64,000 nt of DNA from Bigelowiella natans CCMP2755 (Eukaryota > Cercozoa > Chlorarachniophyceae), in contig ADNK01002103.1 of assembly GCA_000320545.1 (NCBI GenBank), positions 1 to 64,000 on the forward strand. Direction: 5' to 3'. Positions 1 through 12,610 of this stretch are shown here, piece after piece. A program made the position numbers and the translations under genes. Each line of letters starts with the position of its first letter. Position 1 is the first letter of the stretch. A model generated the notes under the pieces. It saw nothing but the letters and a program-made list of their open reading frames with translations. It was not told the DNA's origin and made no database searches.

Positions 1-230
1 ACGAATCCGAATGATTCCCCCTTATAACAACAGTAGATGATCTAAATATATACATACATACGCATGCTTTCGCCCCCTCCCCCCGTGTGTGTGTGGGGGT
101 GGGAGGTAGAGTGTTCTTATATTAGGATTCTTTAGATTAGTGCCCGCGTGAAAGAAAACCAGCGCAAATTCACGGTAGAAAGAAACGCCCCCCCCCCCCC
201 CCCACACACACACATGTATATATTAATATG

Positions 231-268
<38 letters not shown>

Positions 269-1045
269 ATTGATTGATTGACTCATATTACGTCTTCTTC
301 ATCTGCTTTCTTCTTTAACTCTAATGCCTTCTTGTAGACTTGCTCTTCCAATTTCCTTTTTGCTTCCTTTTATGGGTAGAAAAACAACACTTCGTTTCAT
401 CCATCGACTTCCAAAGCTGTGTTAGTGAACACACCTGGCGAGCTTTGATTTCTTTCTTCTTTGCCTCTAGAATTTCGTCTGGAATTCCGAAGTTATTTTT
501 AGTGGCACTTACCAGCATCTCCCATAGTTCTTTCATAAAGTCCTACAAAACAGGTATACCCTACTCAAAGATCCGTCCAAGTGGTTATCCTATTATAATG
601 TAATCGCAACCTTCGCATTCCCTTCTAGGAAGCCAGTTACTTGAATATGCAAGTCTTTGGGATCAGGCTAAGAGAGGATACACGGAATTTTAAAGCAATT
701 TTGCATTTAGAGAAAGGAAAGGTATTTACGTTCTTCTTCGCTTCTAGGAGATTGAAGATCAAATCGATAACAATTTCGTCTGGGAATCCCAATATTTCCG
801 TGATTCGATGGGAAATCCATGGCTTTAGAACTACCAATCTAACTTTAGTCATATCAACCTGGATATATTTACGAGAATTTGGTGGAAATACCTCAAGCTT
901 TGCACGAATGTCACATTTTGTCACGTGTTTCTAATACCTTCTCCTTATAACATGGAGGAAACTTCATACTCTTCCGAAGCTTTTTCATTTTTGATTTGAA
1001 AAGTGGGTCTTGCCCTATCGAGGTGCCTCTATAGAAACCACTCAT
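1..1045 (-). CDS. SRRM1: SRRM1-like splicing coactivator, N-terminal PWI domain (partial)
   Basis: N-terminal part of a homologue of SRm160/SRRM1, a nuclear splicing coactivator whose PWI domain binds nucleic acid and exon-junction factors. Five phase-checked exons on the minus strand: 938-1045 (ATG at 1045), 730-858, 611-667, 435-542 and 292-366. Introns are 79, 62, 68 and 68 nt and all splice in phase 0. The protein opens with an MSGFYRGTS stretch like the start of animal SRRM1. The PWI core follows: LKPWISHRITEILGF, then the TGFLEGNA segment, the ELWEMLVSA helix and the GIPDEILEAKKKEIKARQ helix, about residues 40-135. A Lys/Glu-rich helix comes next. The downstream Arg/Ser-rich part lies beyond the left edge, past a poly-C tract and a TA repeat at 236-266. 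It is head-to-head with the small membrane protein gene at 1608. Identity is very likely. Confidence 0.9.
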
Positions 1046-1607
1046 GGTTCCTGAAGGTTATCTCAGTAGTCTTGAGCAGACCTGATAAAAAAGGATGAAG
1101 GGCCGAGGAGATTCATAATCATATAATAGCCTTGCATCGGACTTTAAACAAGCATTCCATATTCATAGGGACATTCTGTAAATCTCTTTATAATATTCAT
1201 CACTTTTTTGCTTTTAAAAATTATGCTGCATCTCTCAGTACTCAACAATAAAAGTGGAGTAATCAATTATTATCGGGCGGGGAGGCATTGCGTACGTTCG
1301 GTCTGATTTTGGTCGGAAACGAGAATTTCATACTCCGTCTATTTTGTTCGTACGACATTCCCTCTTGGGCTATACTTGAATATTTCAAATGTATTTCATT
1401 TTTCTGACGACACGGCAGAAATTTACACCGAGATGGACCTAACAATCAATCCCAGGAAGGCCTGATAATTCTGAAAGACCGTATTCTACCTGCGGAAGGA
1501 CTAACATCCATTGTCGTATGGTATTAAACAAATTTATTTATGTGGTTTTACTTCACAGGAGCAGAGAGTTATTCTCAAAATCCAGAGAACCACCATAAGA
1601 CAAGAAA

Positions 1608-2012
1608 ATGGTGTTAGGCGCTCTAAAAATGTTTTGGAGGGACCGACCTGTCCTCTTTTCCTCTTTCGCCATGGGCTTTGCTGGCCTTGGACTTCTGTTC
1701 TCTGCCAAAGGAGATGCACCAACTCCCTTTCCAAAGGAGGTTGACCCCGCAAGGGTAAGAAATGTGAATCGTTGGGGATACTGCGTGTTTCTTGGAGGGT
1801 TTCATTTTGTTGGGTGAGGACTTTTTTTGAACTATCCTTCCAATTTTAGCAATTTTGTTTAGCTTTAGGATGAAACGGTATTCGACATTCTGAAGCTTAT
1901 TTTCTGTTTCAAACGATCATCCCTGAAAGCGAACATTCACTCACTCATTTCGTACACTTCTCTCAGGGAATCAAAGCTTTGGAGGCGATAGGACAGAAGT
2001 AAATCACTGCAC
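1608..2012 (+). CDS. Small single-pass membrane protein, 60 aa
   Basis: Two phase-checked exons, 1608-1754 and 1977-2012, joined in phase 0 (donor AGG|GTAAGA, acceptor CTCTCAG|G), encode 60 residues ending in KALEAIGQK and TAA. The N-terminus is MVLGALKMFWRDRPVLFSSF, followed by a hydrophobic stretch (AMGFAGLGLLFSA, about residues 20-33) and a short polar tail containing PTPFPKEVDP. A short positively charged start, one membrane helix and a polar tail are the shape of small accessory subunits of mitochondrial respiratory complexes, for example NDUFA3-type. I do not recognise the family and the assignment is only a suggestion. An ATG in good context and a standard intron make it a real gene despite its size. 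It shares a 560-nt upstream region with SRRM1. Confidence 0.65.
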
Positions 2013-2291
2013 GTTCAAATACAATTTACATTCTCTTATAATAGATATTTCATTTAGGCAAAGAGGACAATGAGGGAATCTCAAGGACACTGCCTCCCCA
2101 AAAACTTGAAAAATTAGCGAGTTAATGTAATTTCCTGAACGCATGAAAGTCTAGGTTAAGTTTATCAAGAGGATATAATTCGCAAATTATCACCATGTAT
2201 CATCATAATCGCCATTAGCAGCAGCAGTAGCAACAGCATTTCTCTTCCACCTCTCTTTACAAGAATGCACATACTCATGCGATGTAAACAT

Positions 2292-2330
<39 letters not shown>

Positions 2331-2880
2331 TTTGCATGCAAGGCATGCATGGAAAGGGCATTTCAATTCTGCATGCACCGAACGACATCCTTTGTTATAT
2401 CGTTATGTCTGTGCCCCGCATACGCATATTTAGATGCATGCTACTCATGAAGTGCACACATATATGATGTTGAACAATAAGCTGTCCAATGACCATAGGC
2501 GATGACACTGATTATATCGAAGAAAGGTGGCATGCATGGACTGCATGACTACGCGTACGTACGTACGATAACATGCATATATCATGCATAATGAAAGCTG
2601 CAGCACACATGATGCACAATTAATAGAGACTCATTTGTAGTCTCTCAACAACTTGATACATCGTACGTACATGCGCATGCGCACATATAGCATGCCGTCG
2701 GCCATGCCACCACGTGTGCGCTGCTGTTAACACGCGCACTTGCACCACATTAGAGGAATACAGAGACGTACATCGACAGAATACACGCTACGTACGTGTA
2801 CATTACACAAATAGCAGATTCCTTATTGCTATTACAACGCAGAAGTGAACCGTCGCCTGCATACATGTGAAATAAATACT
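2013..2880. repeat. Convergent spacer 1: (CA)n and CATG/TGCA-rich DNA
   Basis: Tail-to-tail spacer between two stop codons. It holds a (CA)n run at about 2294-2326 and then some 500 nt dense in CATG, TGCATG, ACGTACG and GCATGC words. I find no splice-linked open frame here and no copy of the conserved core seen in the other spacers. Confidence 0.6.
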
Positions 2881-4680
2881 TTAATGTGCACTAGCTGCAA
2901 TAATAACAGAATAATTTGCTGGTTTTGTCCAGAAGTGCTGGGTGAACCTTGCCAGATACGATGCGATGTATGTGCACATGTTCAGTGTTCGAGCCATGCG
3001 AGAGAGCATGGACAAATTTAAGCTTTCAAGCTGGTTGTGGAAACTAGTGCTTTGCTGATTTTTTGGCAAAAACAGTGATAAACCTTCAATCAGGTTTGTC
3101 CATGCACTTCACTATCAAATCTAAACAACATTAAAGATCCCATCGACCAGACGGCGATGATGCCCTGAGGTATATCATACTTTTTGTGAGCTACTCCAAG
3201 ACTGAAACTTATGAAAGAAGGCGACTTACAAATATGAATAAGCTGAAGTACTGCTTGGACAGTTTCTGCAACAGATCCGCCACCTCTGGGCTCAATCCAG
3301 GGTCTCCATTTGTATTATTACTATTACCTGTGCTGTTACTATTTTTCAAAGCCCGACGGCTCTTTCTGTTGCCGCTCGGTCCAGTTTGGTTGTTACTGGA
3401 ATTTCCGTTTCCTGGGACGAATTCCACGAGCCATTCAGTAATTCATTTTCAAAGCTAAGTAATACATACATACCTGTTGAAGGCGAAAGAGGCATCCTTT
3501 CGAGGTATTGAGAGCGGTCCAGGAAGGAAGTGACTAATATCACAGCGAACAGCCCACCCCACCATAAAATGTCTTGCCCAAGGACCCATGAGAACAATGG
3601 GAAGTTCATTATACAGCAGCATGCCACCTAAATATAAATCTTTTCAGATATGTGAAGCTTAAGGTGCGAGAAGGGAATAGACCAGTATTCTATCCATGTG
3701 CATTATGAGCCAATCGTTGTCGCCTCGTTCTAATGATCTTTGCAGGTCCTTCTAATTACCAGATCCAGTGATTCAACGCAAGCCGGTTAGAGAAATATAG
3801 AGGTACGCACCTCTTGTCCTTTCCCGCTGCTGATTTGTTTTCGATTATTGCCCCGACCTCCATGCTTCTGATCTCTTCCAGATCCTCGTTTTCGCGAACC
3901 TGCCGCGGGGGGGTCTAGCCAGGAGCTACTGCCTGAATCTCCTGTTGGGGGATACAGCGCGCCTATGAGCGTGTAAAGTGCTAATAAACATCCAGATCCG
4001 GCTGTGGCTCCCCAGAATAGTGAATTAGCCATCAAATCCTAAATGCAAATTTTGCTTCCGTCACATGACCCCGATGGACATAAATCAAGCTGATCATGTA
4101 CCAGGTTCGACCCCAATTCTCGACCGTCCGAATCTTCGGTCAGAGGAAGTACGTAGCTCATTATAAGACACCCAGTTCCTACTATCATGCCCCAGAATAG
4201 GGAGTCTAGTATGGCAAACATAGTGCTCTGTAGCATTTCCTGGTCTTGTTGAGCACGATTCTTCGTCATCCTAAAAGATTTATGTAGAAATTGAAAGTTT
4301 GATTAAAAATTAAAACAATACTTATTTGACCACAAAGAAACATGATAGGCGAAATACGAAACACATTCAGCCGACCAGATGTATAAACCAATTTAAGTTC
4401 CTCGTGAAAGGCGTAGACCAACAACCAAGCTCAAAAAACCAATAAAAGAAAAAGAATTGCAGTATGGCGGTGAAGATATGTATTTCAACTATGCTGGCAA
4501 TGGCTCGAAGTTCAATGTTCAGAAGTAAACCTGCGCTAATCTTCTTCCCAAGATTCTCTTTCCTTTTCGTGCGAAAATACTGAAATGATTTGATTAAATA
4601 ATCAAACCTCACGAAAACCCTCGCCAATATACCTCACTGGATCTCGAGTACCCTTCCCCCCTCCCTTCAGAATCAACCAT
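2881..4680 (-). CDS. Multispanning membrane protein, 400 aa, unknown family
   Basis: Eight phase-checked exons: 4633-4680 (ATG at 4680), 4389-4579, 4102-4270, 3811-4038, 3474-3627, 3230-3411, 3108-3164 and 2881-3054 (TAA). Introns are 53, 118, 63, 183, 62, 65 and 53 nt. Their lengths sum to 401 codons. The first 16 residues are polar. Hydrophobic segments then lie in exon 2 (HIFTAILQFFFFYWFFELGC), exon 3 (SLFWGMIVGTGCLIMSYVLP), exon 4 (SLFWGATAGSGCLLALYTLI), exon 5 (ILWWGGLFAVILVTSFL) and exon 7 (IIAVWSMGSLMLFRF). Exons 3 and 4 repeat an SLFWG(M/A)xxGxGCL motif, which suggests an internal duplication. Basic and Asn/Ser-rich loops separate the helices. The segment FLDRSQYLERMP after helix 4 vaguely recalls HRD1/gp78-type ER ligases, but no RING domain is visible. 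Function unknown. It is tail-to-tail with the small gene at 1608 and head-to-head with LAMTOR2. Confidence 0.85.
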
Positions 4681-5145
4681 ACATACAAATTATATGGAAT
4701 GATGGAAATGCCTTGAAGCGAATTCAACCTTGTGGATACTCTCCCTAATATGGAGCCGACTCTTCGCCACTACTCTACCTAGAGGGTTGCCATTGGTTGG
4801 CCTTTTTCAGATTAGCGGAGTCCATGCTGAGGGGAAAAACATATCGAAAATCCAAGCAAAAAAAATTATCTTATTGCATTTTTTCGATGTCGCAGATGAT
4901 TCATAGAAGGACAATTGACTTTTCATGCAATAGATTTGTTCCTGGATGGTGACGACCCTTTTCTTCCCCGAGCCGTAATAATTGAGTGGTAATATTTTCG
5001 CCAGTAAACTATTGTTAGTGTTCCTATTGGATGATTTCGTAGTTCAAAAAATAAGCCAATAATATCAATCTAGGGTGCGCCACTCATCGGAATCTTCCAT
5101 CGGCCCCAGCAGCGCGCTGCTCAGTCTCGTGCCTCACGCCCCACG

Positions 5146-5708
5146 ATGGACTCCGAGCCAAAAGCCTTTGTGAATTGGCAAAAAGTCCAGGAAATTCTTG
5201 CAAAGGAGATTACTGCAGGAGTTTCCTCTGCCTTGTATGAGAAACCATGATCCCAGTGTCTTCTATATACCGCTGAGCATTCTCTTATTGTGTTGTTAGG
5301 CTTTTCAATTCGAAAGGGGCACTCCTTACTTCAGCTGGAGACATAAAGAACGAACATATCATAAGCGCATTGACGGCCAATATATGGCAGTCTTATGCAG
5401 ACACTCAAAAGAAATTAAATTTCATGTTAATACTGTGCGAGGTAGAACATATTCATTGCTGCCATTGAACAGATTTGACAGCAACATGCATCAGGACGGG
5501 AAATTGGGAGTGGCTGGAGTTGGCGCTTTTCGAATTTGTATGTACTCGAACGATTTCAAGTATCCACTTGGTTTATTAAAAGCAAAGGTACCGCATATCA
5601 CACAAAATGTCAACATTCGGATGACTGACTGAGCAAAATATGTTTTGCTGCTATCAGATTGAGAGAGTCGTAGCAAAGCTAGATAAGCCATTAAGTTCTG
5701 TATATTGA
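5146..5708 (+). CDS. LAMTOR2: Ragulator subunit LAMTOR2 (roadblock/LC7 domain)
   Basis: Homologue of LAMTOR2/p14, the roadblock-fold subunit of the Ragulator complex that tethers Rag GTPases and MAPK scaffolds to late endosomes and lysosomes. Four phase-checked exons, 5146-5234, 5300-5441, 5495-5587 and 5658-5708, give 124 aa; animal LAMTOR2 is 125 aa. Introns are 65, 53 and 70 nt. Family features line up in order: a GVSSALLFNSKGALL strand after the first helix, then SALTANIWQSY in the central helix, KLNFMLILCEDGKLGV, FRICMYSND and the YPLGLLKAK end of the last strand, then a C-terminal helix containing ERVVAKLDKPLSS. A single roadblock domain fills the protein, as expected. No partner Ragulator gene is nearby, as is usual in eukaryotes. 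Confidence 0.93.
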
Positions 5709-6438
5709 TGATTTTATTGTGGATGCTGAGTGGAGACGATTCGAAACTGTAAATGGAGAGCTGTTACCGTTTGTAATGGATATTCTGCTCATTAGTTGAA
5801 AACGCCGCGTCGTAGTAGCCAGTCGTATATGTTAAATATATTATTAATATAAACTAAATGTCTATTGTTTGTCAAGTAGCTTTCATATGGTAGGAAGTTA
5901 TGACGATATTATATACGGCACATATGTACACACGCGCGCATGGATATGTCATACGCACAGCGATGTAAACTTTCATGTAAGCACATTTTTGGACTAAGCG
6001 ATAAAATGTGCACCAATACACGATTGATACGCTATGTGATATCAGTTGACAGCATTGATGTACATAGCGTGTGTGTGCATTTGGAAAATGATGGCTGCGC
6101 AGTTGTACTGTGTAGCTTTAACCATGGCGCAGCCGGCGCAAAAATCGTACGATATACTTGCTGCGCATTGCACAGCACATGAGTATGACCATATTGAGCA
6201 AATTAATTTATAAATTTGATTCATTACATCCGTCTTACCAACGCATGCTGCCTGCTATGTGGCAAAGCACGTACGTCAATGGCTACCACAATGAGGCTAC
6301 TTACATTGATCATCATCTGCACAACCTTGACGACTCAAGCAGAACATAGGTGCTAAATCAACGTTTTTGCCTCAAGGTCGAGTGTCTGTTTATATGCAGC
6401 CATCATCTTTTCTGCTAGTGATGTATCTAATCTGCGGT
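5709..6438. repeat. Convergent spacer 2 with core repeat copy A
   Basis: Tail-to-tail spacer between the LAMTOR2 stop and the stop of the minus-strand gene at 6439. It is rich in GCGC, TGTGCA and CATG words and has no convincing exon. A diverged copy of the dispersed core (ATGACCAT...ACATCCGTCTTAC, plus orientation) occupies 6185-6238. Confidence 0.65.
6185..6238 (+). repeat. Dispersed core repeat, copy A
   Basis: Runs from ATGACCAT to TACATCCGTCTTAC. The middle is diverged and slightly longer than in the other copies. It lies 200 nt from the stop of the gene on its right, with its CATCCGTCTTAC end facing that gene. Confidence 0.75.
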
Positions 6439-7366
6439 TTACTCTGTTGCAGAGTAGACATTCCTGTATTCATCTTCATCATCAAGATCAGGAAAGTATC
6501 TGACCATGATCTTCTTCAACGCCCTCGTAATAGCACGTGCTCCATTTGGCATAAATGGGTTGCCAGATGCTGACCCCTTATTATAGGCCTGAAAATAGTC
6601 GTAAGATGTATATTTTGGTGGATTTTAACATTATCGTAAATGATATTGAGTACACAGAGACGAGCATCATTATGTCATTACCACGTGAGTAAGTAGAGTC
6701 CTGTATACGATTGTAGCCGATCTGTTATATACGAAAGGAAAAGTGTTGAAGATAAGATTGAGATTATTGCGGTGCAGTACCGATACCTGTTGTCCTTATT
6801 TCCAACGGCATGAAACACTATCAAGACCGAAGCAAATACACATTTGTTAGTATACCGGGAAGGATTAAAAGAGAGAATCAGAGAGAGAGGGGGGGGGGAG
6901 GGGTAAGGGGGGAAGTCGAGACACGTAGTCGTTGAAAGTTTTATTTTTGTGTCTTTGGAAAAGGCGATCATGAGAGGGCTCTCTATATGGCCAATTTTAT
7001 GATTCACGATCCCCTTCATTTCGTCTTCCTCGCACCTGCGTGGGCATTGCCTCCCCAGTAGGAGTTGACAGGAACGTTCATGACACGATAATCCTCAGCA
7101 TTTGCACCTTTGTGCGAATAAATAACGGAATATATTGGTAAGCGGAAAGGCGTGTTTGTACTTAAATCTGTATGAATGAATGTGTGGAATCAAGAGGGGG
7201 GTGGGGGGGACATCCCGTTATCGCACCGCATTGGCCCTCGATTGGAGCTCTGCCACCGATTCCAACAATTTTATGGCCTTTGCCACCCTATAAGCAGCAC
7301 AATCATCATTTTATCGTCATCTTGGTTATTCCCATCGTCCAGAAGCAGCGATGGACATCATGAATG

Positions 7367-7408
<42 letters not shown>

Positions 7409-7701
7409 GTGCAACCTGTGGCACCGAAATGCAGGCCGTTTCAATACCAATTGATTTGTCGTAATGCCAAGCAAGCCCATCTCCAACCTATAGTAATAAT
7501 TAATAATAAGATGTGCTCAATCACGCGACCGTACACAAATCAGTAAACAGATACGAGATCATACAACTTTGGCACAGAGAGAGAGAGAACCCGCTCTCCA
7601 TGCGGAATCAACGCTGCTTTTCGGAGACTTGATCTCAGGACTTCCAATCATCATGCCCACGTTTATTCAGTGAAGATAATATATATCTAAATATATATAT
7701 C

Positions 7702-7740
<39 letters not shown>

Positions 7741-8809
7741 AATATGTATATATACATACCTCGTTCTCATGTCGGTAAGTCATAACCGCTGCAATACCGT
7801 ACACGTGCTGATGAATGTTTCACACACATCAAGTAGCTTTTATTGCTATCAGAGGAAGCTAACAGCTCATACGAATCATGGTATTCTTAAAAAAATTATC
7901 GCCATCTTCACGTGTGTCACCATTCCACTTCCACAACGTTCAGTATCATCATCGTCTCCACCACCGGCAGCAGCATTATAACGTTGTCGTCATTCATCTG
8001 CAGCACACAATTAGAGGCAGCTTGCAACCTGCTCGATCCCAGAAATAGAGAAGCACCGCACAACCTCAGGATTTCCCTGCGAAAGGTGTTTTGACCCATT
8101 GAGTAGTAGTAGTCGCGCCATTGCACAATTTGTTGGTGAAAGACACGGGATTGCGACACATTCGTTTGCACATGAAAACTACTATGTATGAGACCAATCA
8201 ATCACCTGAAGGAGCAGGCAGCGCAACCAGCGGATCGCTGATGGCTGTACGTGAGATGTAGAGAAAGAAGAGAATCAGGGAGGAGGAAGAAGAAGGCGGG
8301 GGGGAGGATGGAGTGAGATGGTAGTAGAAACGTGTCTCAAGCACCAAAGACTTGATGCACCGAAATGCTGCTAAGAGGATGGTATTGATTGAATGTCTTA
8401 CATTACATCATGTGTTATTGTTATTGTTGTTGTTGTTGTTGTTGTTGTTGCTTGTGGTAAGTGTTTAATGCAAACACCATGGAAACAAAGGCTCCGCTTA
8501 GCGTTTTGCCGGTGCGGGACCGGGCAAAGATGCCGTTTTCATCGTCTTCGCCGCCTTCGCCGCTGCCATTTCCTTCGCCGTGCTTGTGCTCGTCTGTCGT
8601 GTTTGGCCCTGTCGCCTTCATCGCTGTGTGATTGTAGCTTGGAGGCGGTGCCCATTGCTTATCGATCCCAAGATCACACGGATTCTATGGAAAGACACCG
8701 TTGATAGGCAAGAGAGCAAGATGAGATCGACGACGGCGGAGATTGTCTAGTTGACTATTGAGCACATCCATACGCTGCTGGCGCATTTATTGCACGATGA
8801 CTTCTCGAG

Positions 8810-8843
<34 letters not shown>

Positions 8844-9115
8844 TCTGGCTGTCCGCGTATGATTCCAAAACATTCTATGTTTTGTCGAATCGTTGTGGAT
8901 TTTCATCATGTAATGCACTGTTGTCACACCATTTATTTATTCATCATTTACTCGAGGCTACTACCTACCTGAAAGGGTAAGCATTCTCTATCCCAGCGAT
9001 GTAGACAGTACAGGGCCATAACTTTGCTGCTGCTGCTGCTGCTTAGAATCATAAAACGAAGGGGAGATAGTAGAAGGTAGTATTGTGTTTGTATATAACA
9101 CACACAAACACACAC

Positions 9116-9150
<35 letters not shown>

Positions 9151-9861
9151 TTCGGCAATGGTCCTCCTGTCGGTGTTTATCGCTGCACAACACGACGAAG
9201 GCAGGCAGATAGGTGATGGGGACAAATCGGTGGTTGGGAAACAGCAAGGGGGAAGCAGCAGTCTAAAAATGGCCCCTCGCCGAATTAATCAGAAGGAAAG
9301 ACAAGGAAATATTGCGAAAAGTCTGCAGCAACGTTGCTTGCAGTAGACCTGGTGTTCGGTATTCCGTGTGATGACGAGGATGATGATGCTAGCGAAGCAG
9401 ATACAGATGGAGATGATGTAGTAGTAGGCTTCCAAGCTGCAGATGCTGGAACAGGAGGGGGAGGGGGGGGAGAAGAATCGACACTACCAGCAGAAGTCCC
9501 TGTTCGTGATACTGCTGGAGCAGTAATATTTCTGGGTTGTTGTTGTTGTTGTTGTTGTCTTGTGCTGGTTCCTTCGGGTAGTATCGCCCCTCTGCTGCTG
9601 CCATTTTCTTGAGGGCAAGGAGCCATGTTCTTTGTGTCATTCTTGCTATTGTTACTGTTCTCGCTCACATGCCCATTTGCTTCCCTGTTCTTCTCCTTCT
9701 TGTCGGTTTCTGGGCAATTGTCGCTGGTCTGCAGCGGGCTCTGCTTCAGCCCCTTTCTGCTATCAGCCTCGTAGCCGATGTCGTCATCTGTTGCACTCCC
9801 TCCGAAATACAGCTCCCACGTATATCGTTGCTTCAAACCAGCGATCTAAAATATTATATAT

Positions 9862-9903
<42 letters not shown>

Positions 9904-10384
9904 GTATATGAATATGTTTTTGTGTGTATCATGAGATGCAGCAGCCACATCAACTGAAGGAGAGCATTAGAATCGTCCATTCCATCTGTGTTTGCAAGCG
10001 TGGCTGCTCTCCACAAGCAACGATTGGCAGCATCATCCATACATCGATATCTTTGCTGATGATGAGCGCCCTGGTCTTCTTCTCACCTCTTTCTCTAGGA
10101 TGTGCCCGAACCACGGCGAAACACACTTTTCCCCCAGGAAAATAGGATACCTGGCAGATGATTTTTAAGTTGTCGCTTACGCTGCCTTGCTATGACTGTG
10201 ATGATGTGCGAGATTTGCCATCATATTTGCAGCAGTAGCAGCTGACATACCGTCCTTGCTCGGTCACTAGATCTGGGTGGCCCTTCTCGAGAGAAAAGCT
10301 CTCGATTCGCCGCCATCGTCGTGCATTCAGCCGTGCACAGGCCTTAATCCCCCGGGATATATCATGTCGATTACAGATACCCTA

Positions 10385-10422
<38 letters not shown>

Positions 10423-12290
10423 CTGTTGTTGTTGTTGTTGCTTCTGCTGCTGCTGCTCGATAGGATAGTTTTCTTGACCACACTAAGCTTAGTATATGAA
10501 TGATGACGATGTTTGGGCGTTCTGGTTTGTGGCCTCAAAGGCACCGAGACAGCAGGGGCAAGACACAGCCAGCTGTTATTTTCAGAAGATGGTTCGAAAA
10601 TAGTTTGCAGAGAATAAATCTACAGATGTTGTCGTGGTCACTCATCACCGTGGAACCGTCATCGAAGAGGACTTCTGCCTGCTGTGCACAGTGTGTTTTC
10701 GTGTCGCGCGCAATCCCATATCTCCCTCTCGGGACTGCTGAAGAATGGCTGGTGGCACGTCTCTCTAGTCTTCTAGAAGTGGCAACGACCATCAGCACCC
10801 TCTTGTATGCACATCTGCAGCAGCAGCAGCAGCAGAACACATCAACTTGTCAGTCGTCGGTGCAGCTTAATATGATGAGCACTGCAAGGCTCTGGATATT
10901 ATTCAATGACTAGGAAGCAGGGGGGGGTAGAAAGAGAGAGGGAGAGAGGAGGAGGTGGTGGAGGAGGAGGAGAAGGAGGGAGATATCCATTGGACATAAG
11001 AATACAAAGGCGGGGGAGACGCATGCTTAGAGAGAGGCGTCGGTTCGTCATGACTCTACCAATTACTCTCACCTTTTCCCTACATGCGTTGGCGTCTTGA
11101 ATTGGCATTTCATGTAAGAGTCGGCTGCTCGTGCTGTTCGCATCTTTCAGTATCAAATTCAGAGGAGGATAACGCTGAGGGTCGATGCTTTAGTGTAGGC
11201 ATGCGCCAACTTCCACAGAAGCAAATAGGGTAGAAGAGATTAGGGAATCATCTTGTAAAAAGCGTTCCATACCTTTTTGCATGCTCCTTCAAAGCTAGCG
11301 GTTTGTTCACGAGACAATTTCAATGCAGCTGCAGCCTCCCGAATCTCGTCCAGGTCTGCTGTGGCTAAGAACTCACAGTCGTAGCCGCTGACCCCCCCCA
11401 ATGGTGGTGTTGATATTATAGGTGGTCCGGATTGTTTAGCTTCATCCAAAAAAATAATTTGGGATGCAGGGTAATAGACTATTACTACTACTACTAGCAC
11501 TACTCACTTCTCGATAATACGTCGCGTGATCTCATCTCCACTCCCGTCATCACTCTGTCAGTTAGACAATATTGCGATGAGAATACTTCTCATATTGGTC
11601 TTCTCTATTACCTTAAAACTGGCCTCGATTAGAAGCTTCTTCATCAAGGCAACGTCACCCTCAAGCTCAGAGTCGGCTATATTTGTGGTAGCTGCGGTGA
11701 ATCTGCTGGCGTCTTTATTGTCATATAGTTTATGCCAGCACGCACACTGTAAGACTGATCGTTGGAGCATGCAAATTGAAAAAAGAGACGGCGACACCAA
11801 CTAGGTGATTTAATAGCTTCACCAACAGTTTCAGTCAAACATTTTCATTGCTCTACCAGATTCTATCTACTACATGTGAAAACCAACGCTGTCGGCGCGA
11901 TTAATGAGCAATAGCAACCACTCTACCTTGATCCTTCTTCTTCTCCCCTTTACTATACATCATGAAGACCAGTTTGCCTTGTTTTACGCTTAAAGCAAGG
12001 TCAATGCATGGCACTAGCTCCTCCGTCGCTTACACGATGATCGGAGGAGGGACTGCGTTTCCGAAAGTAGCACGGTGATGTCTCCTGACAAAAACTGCAT
12101 GTCGCAGGATGATTTCACCGGCCGTTTTTGCCATTTTTTGCCCGGAGTCATTTCGCGATTTTCGTCATGCGTCTTCAGTCCCCAGGCCATTTTCTGGTGA
12201 CGCGACAACAAGCACTCACACCAGTCACCAGTCTGATTTCGTGACAGAAGCCTTGAGTTAAGAACCTGCGACAAGGTAAAATTAGGTGGT
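6439..12290 (-). CDS. Unidentified multi-exon gene (possibly more than one)
   Basis: A long minus-strand gene region; only part of the exon chain is resolved. The best exons, from the 3' end, are 6439-6588 (last, TAA; contains GNPFMPNGARAITRALKK and ends NVYSATE), 7036-7167, 7227-7287 and 7416-7487. The last three splice in agreeing phases and contain LPIYSVIYSHKGANAEDY, GHKIVGIGGRAPIEGQC and GLAWHYDKSIGIETACISV. The join from 7036 to 6588 is out of phase, so a small exon is missed there. Upstream coding-like exons are about 7994-8090 (LRLCGASLFLGSSRLQAAS), 9340-9828 (a low-complexity Gln/Ser/Pro exon with a (Q)7 run), 11273-11480 (FLATADLDEIREAAAALKLS), 11612-11746 (GDVALMKKLLIEASFK) and perhaps 12040-12290. 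Introns carry long (GT)n, (AT)n, (TTA)n and (AGT)n tracts. The C-terminal part is ungapped and looks well conserved, but I do not recognise the family. Confidence 0.5.
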
Positions 12291-12610
12291 CTAGGAATGA
12301 ACAGCAAGCCTTCTGTGTTTCCCGTACCCACGGACAGAGAAGACAAATCTGACACGCCGATCGTACCTGTATGGAGAGCGGGAAGGTGCGTGGGAGGGAC
12401 GGGGGTTAGTGGGAGGGAAAATATAGATAATACCATAGATGAATGAGAAAAAATGAGGTGAATACTATCTCACGGTGTGGAGGAGAGCAATGTATTATTT
12501 TCGAAATTTCCTTGAGCCGCCCTCTTATTGGAAGCAACACAGCTATTACTACGGAAGAAGCATGAGAGTATCGTCACTCTTTGATAGTTTTTTTGGTCGA
12601 TTTGGAGCAG

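Noticed and set aside
641-934. 97-codon plus-strand frame starting MNMQVFGIRL
   Set aside because: It is antisense to the SRRM1 PWI exons, which are unmistakable.
3474-3627. HRD1/gp78-type ER ubiquitin ligase assignment for the membrane protein
   Set aside because: Only one short segment (DRSQYLERMP) is similar and no RING finger is encoded in any exon.
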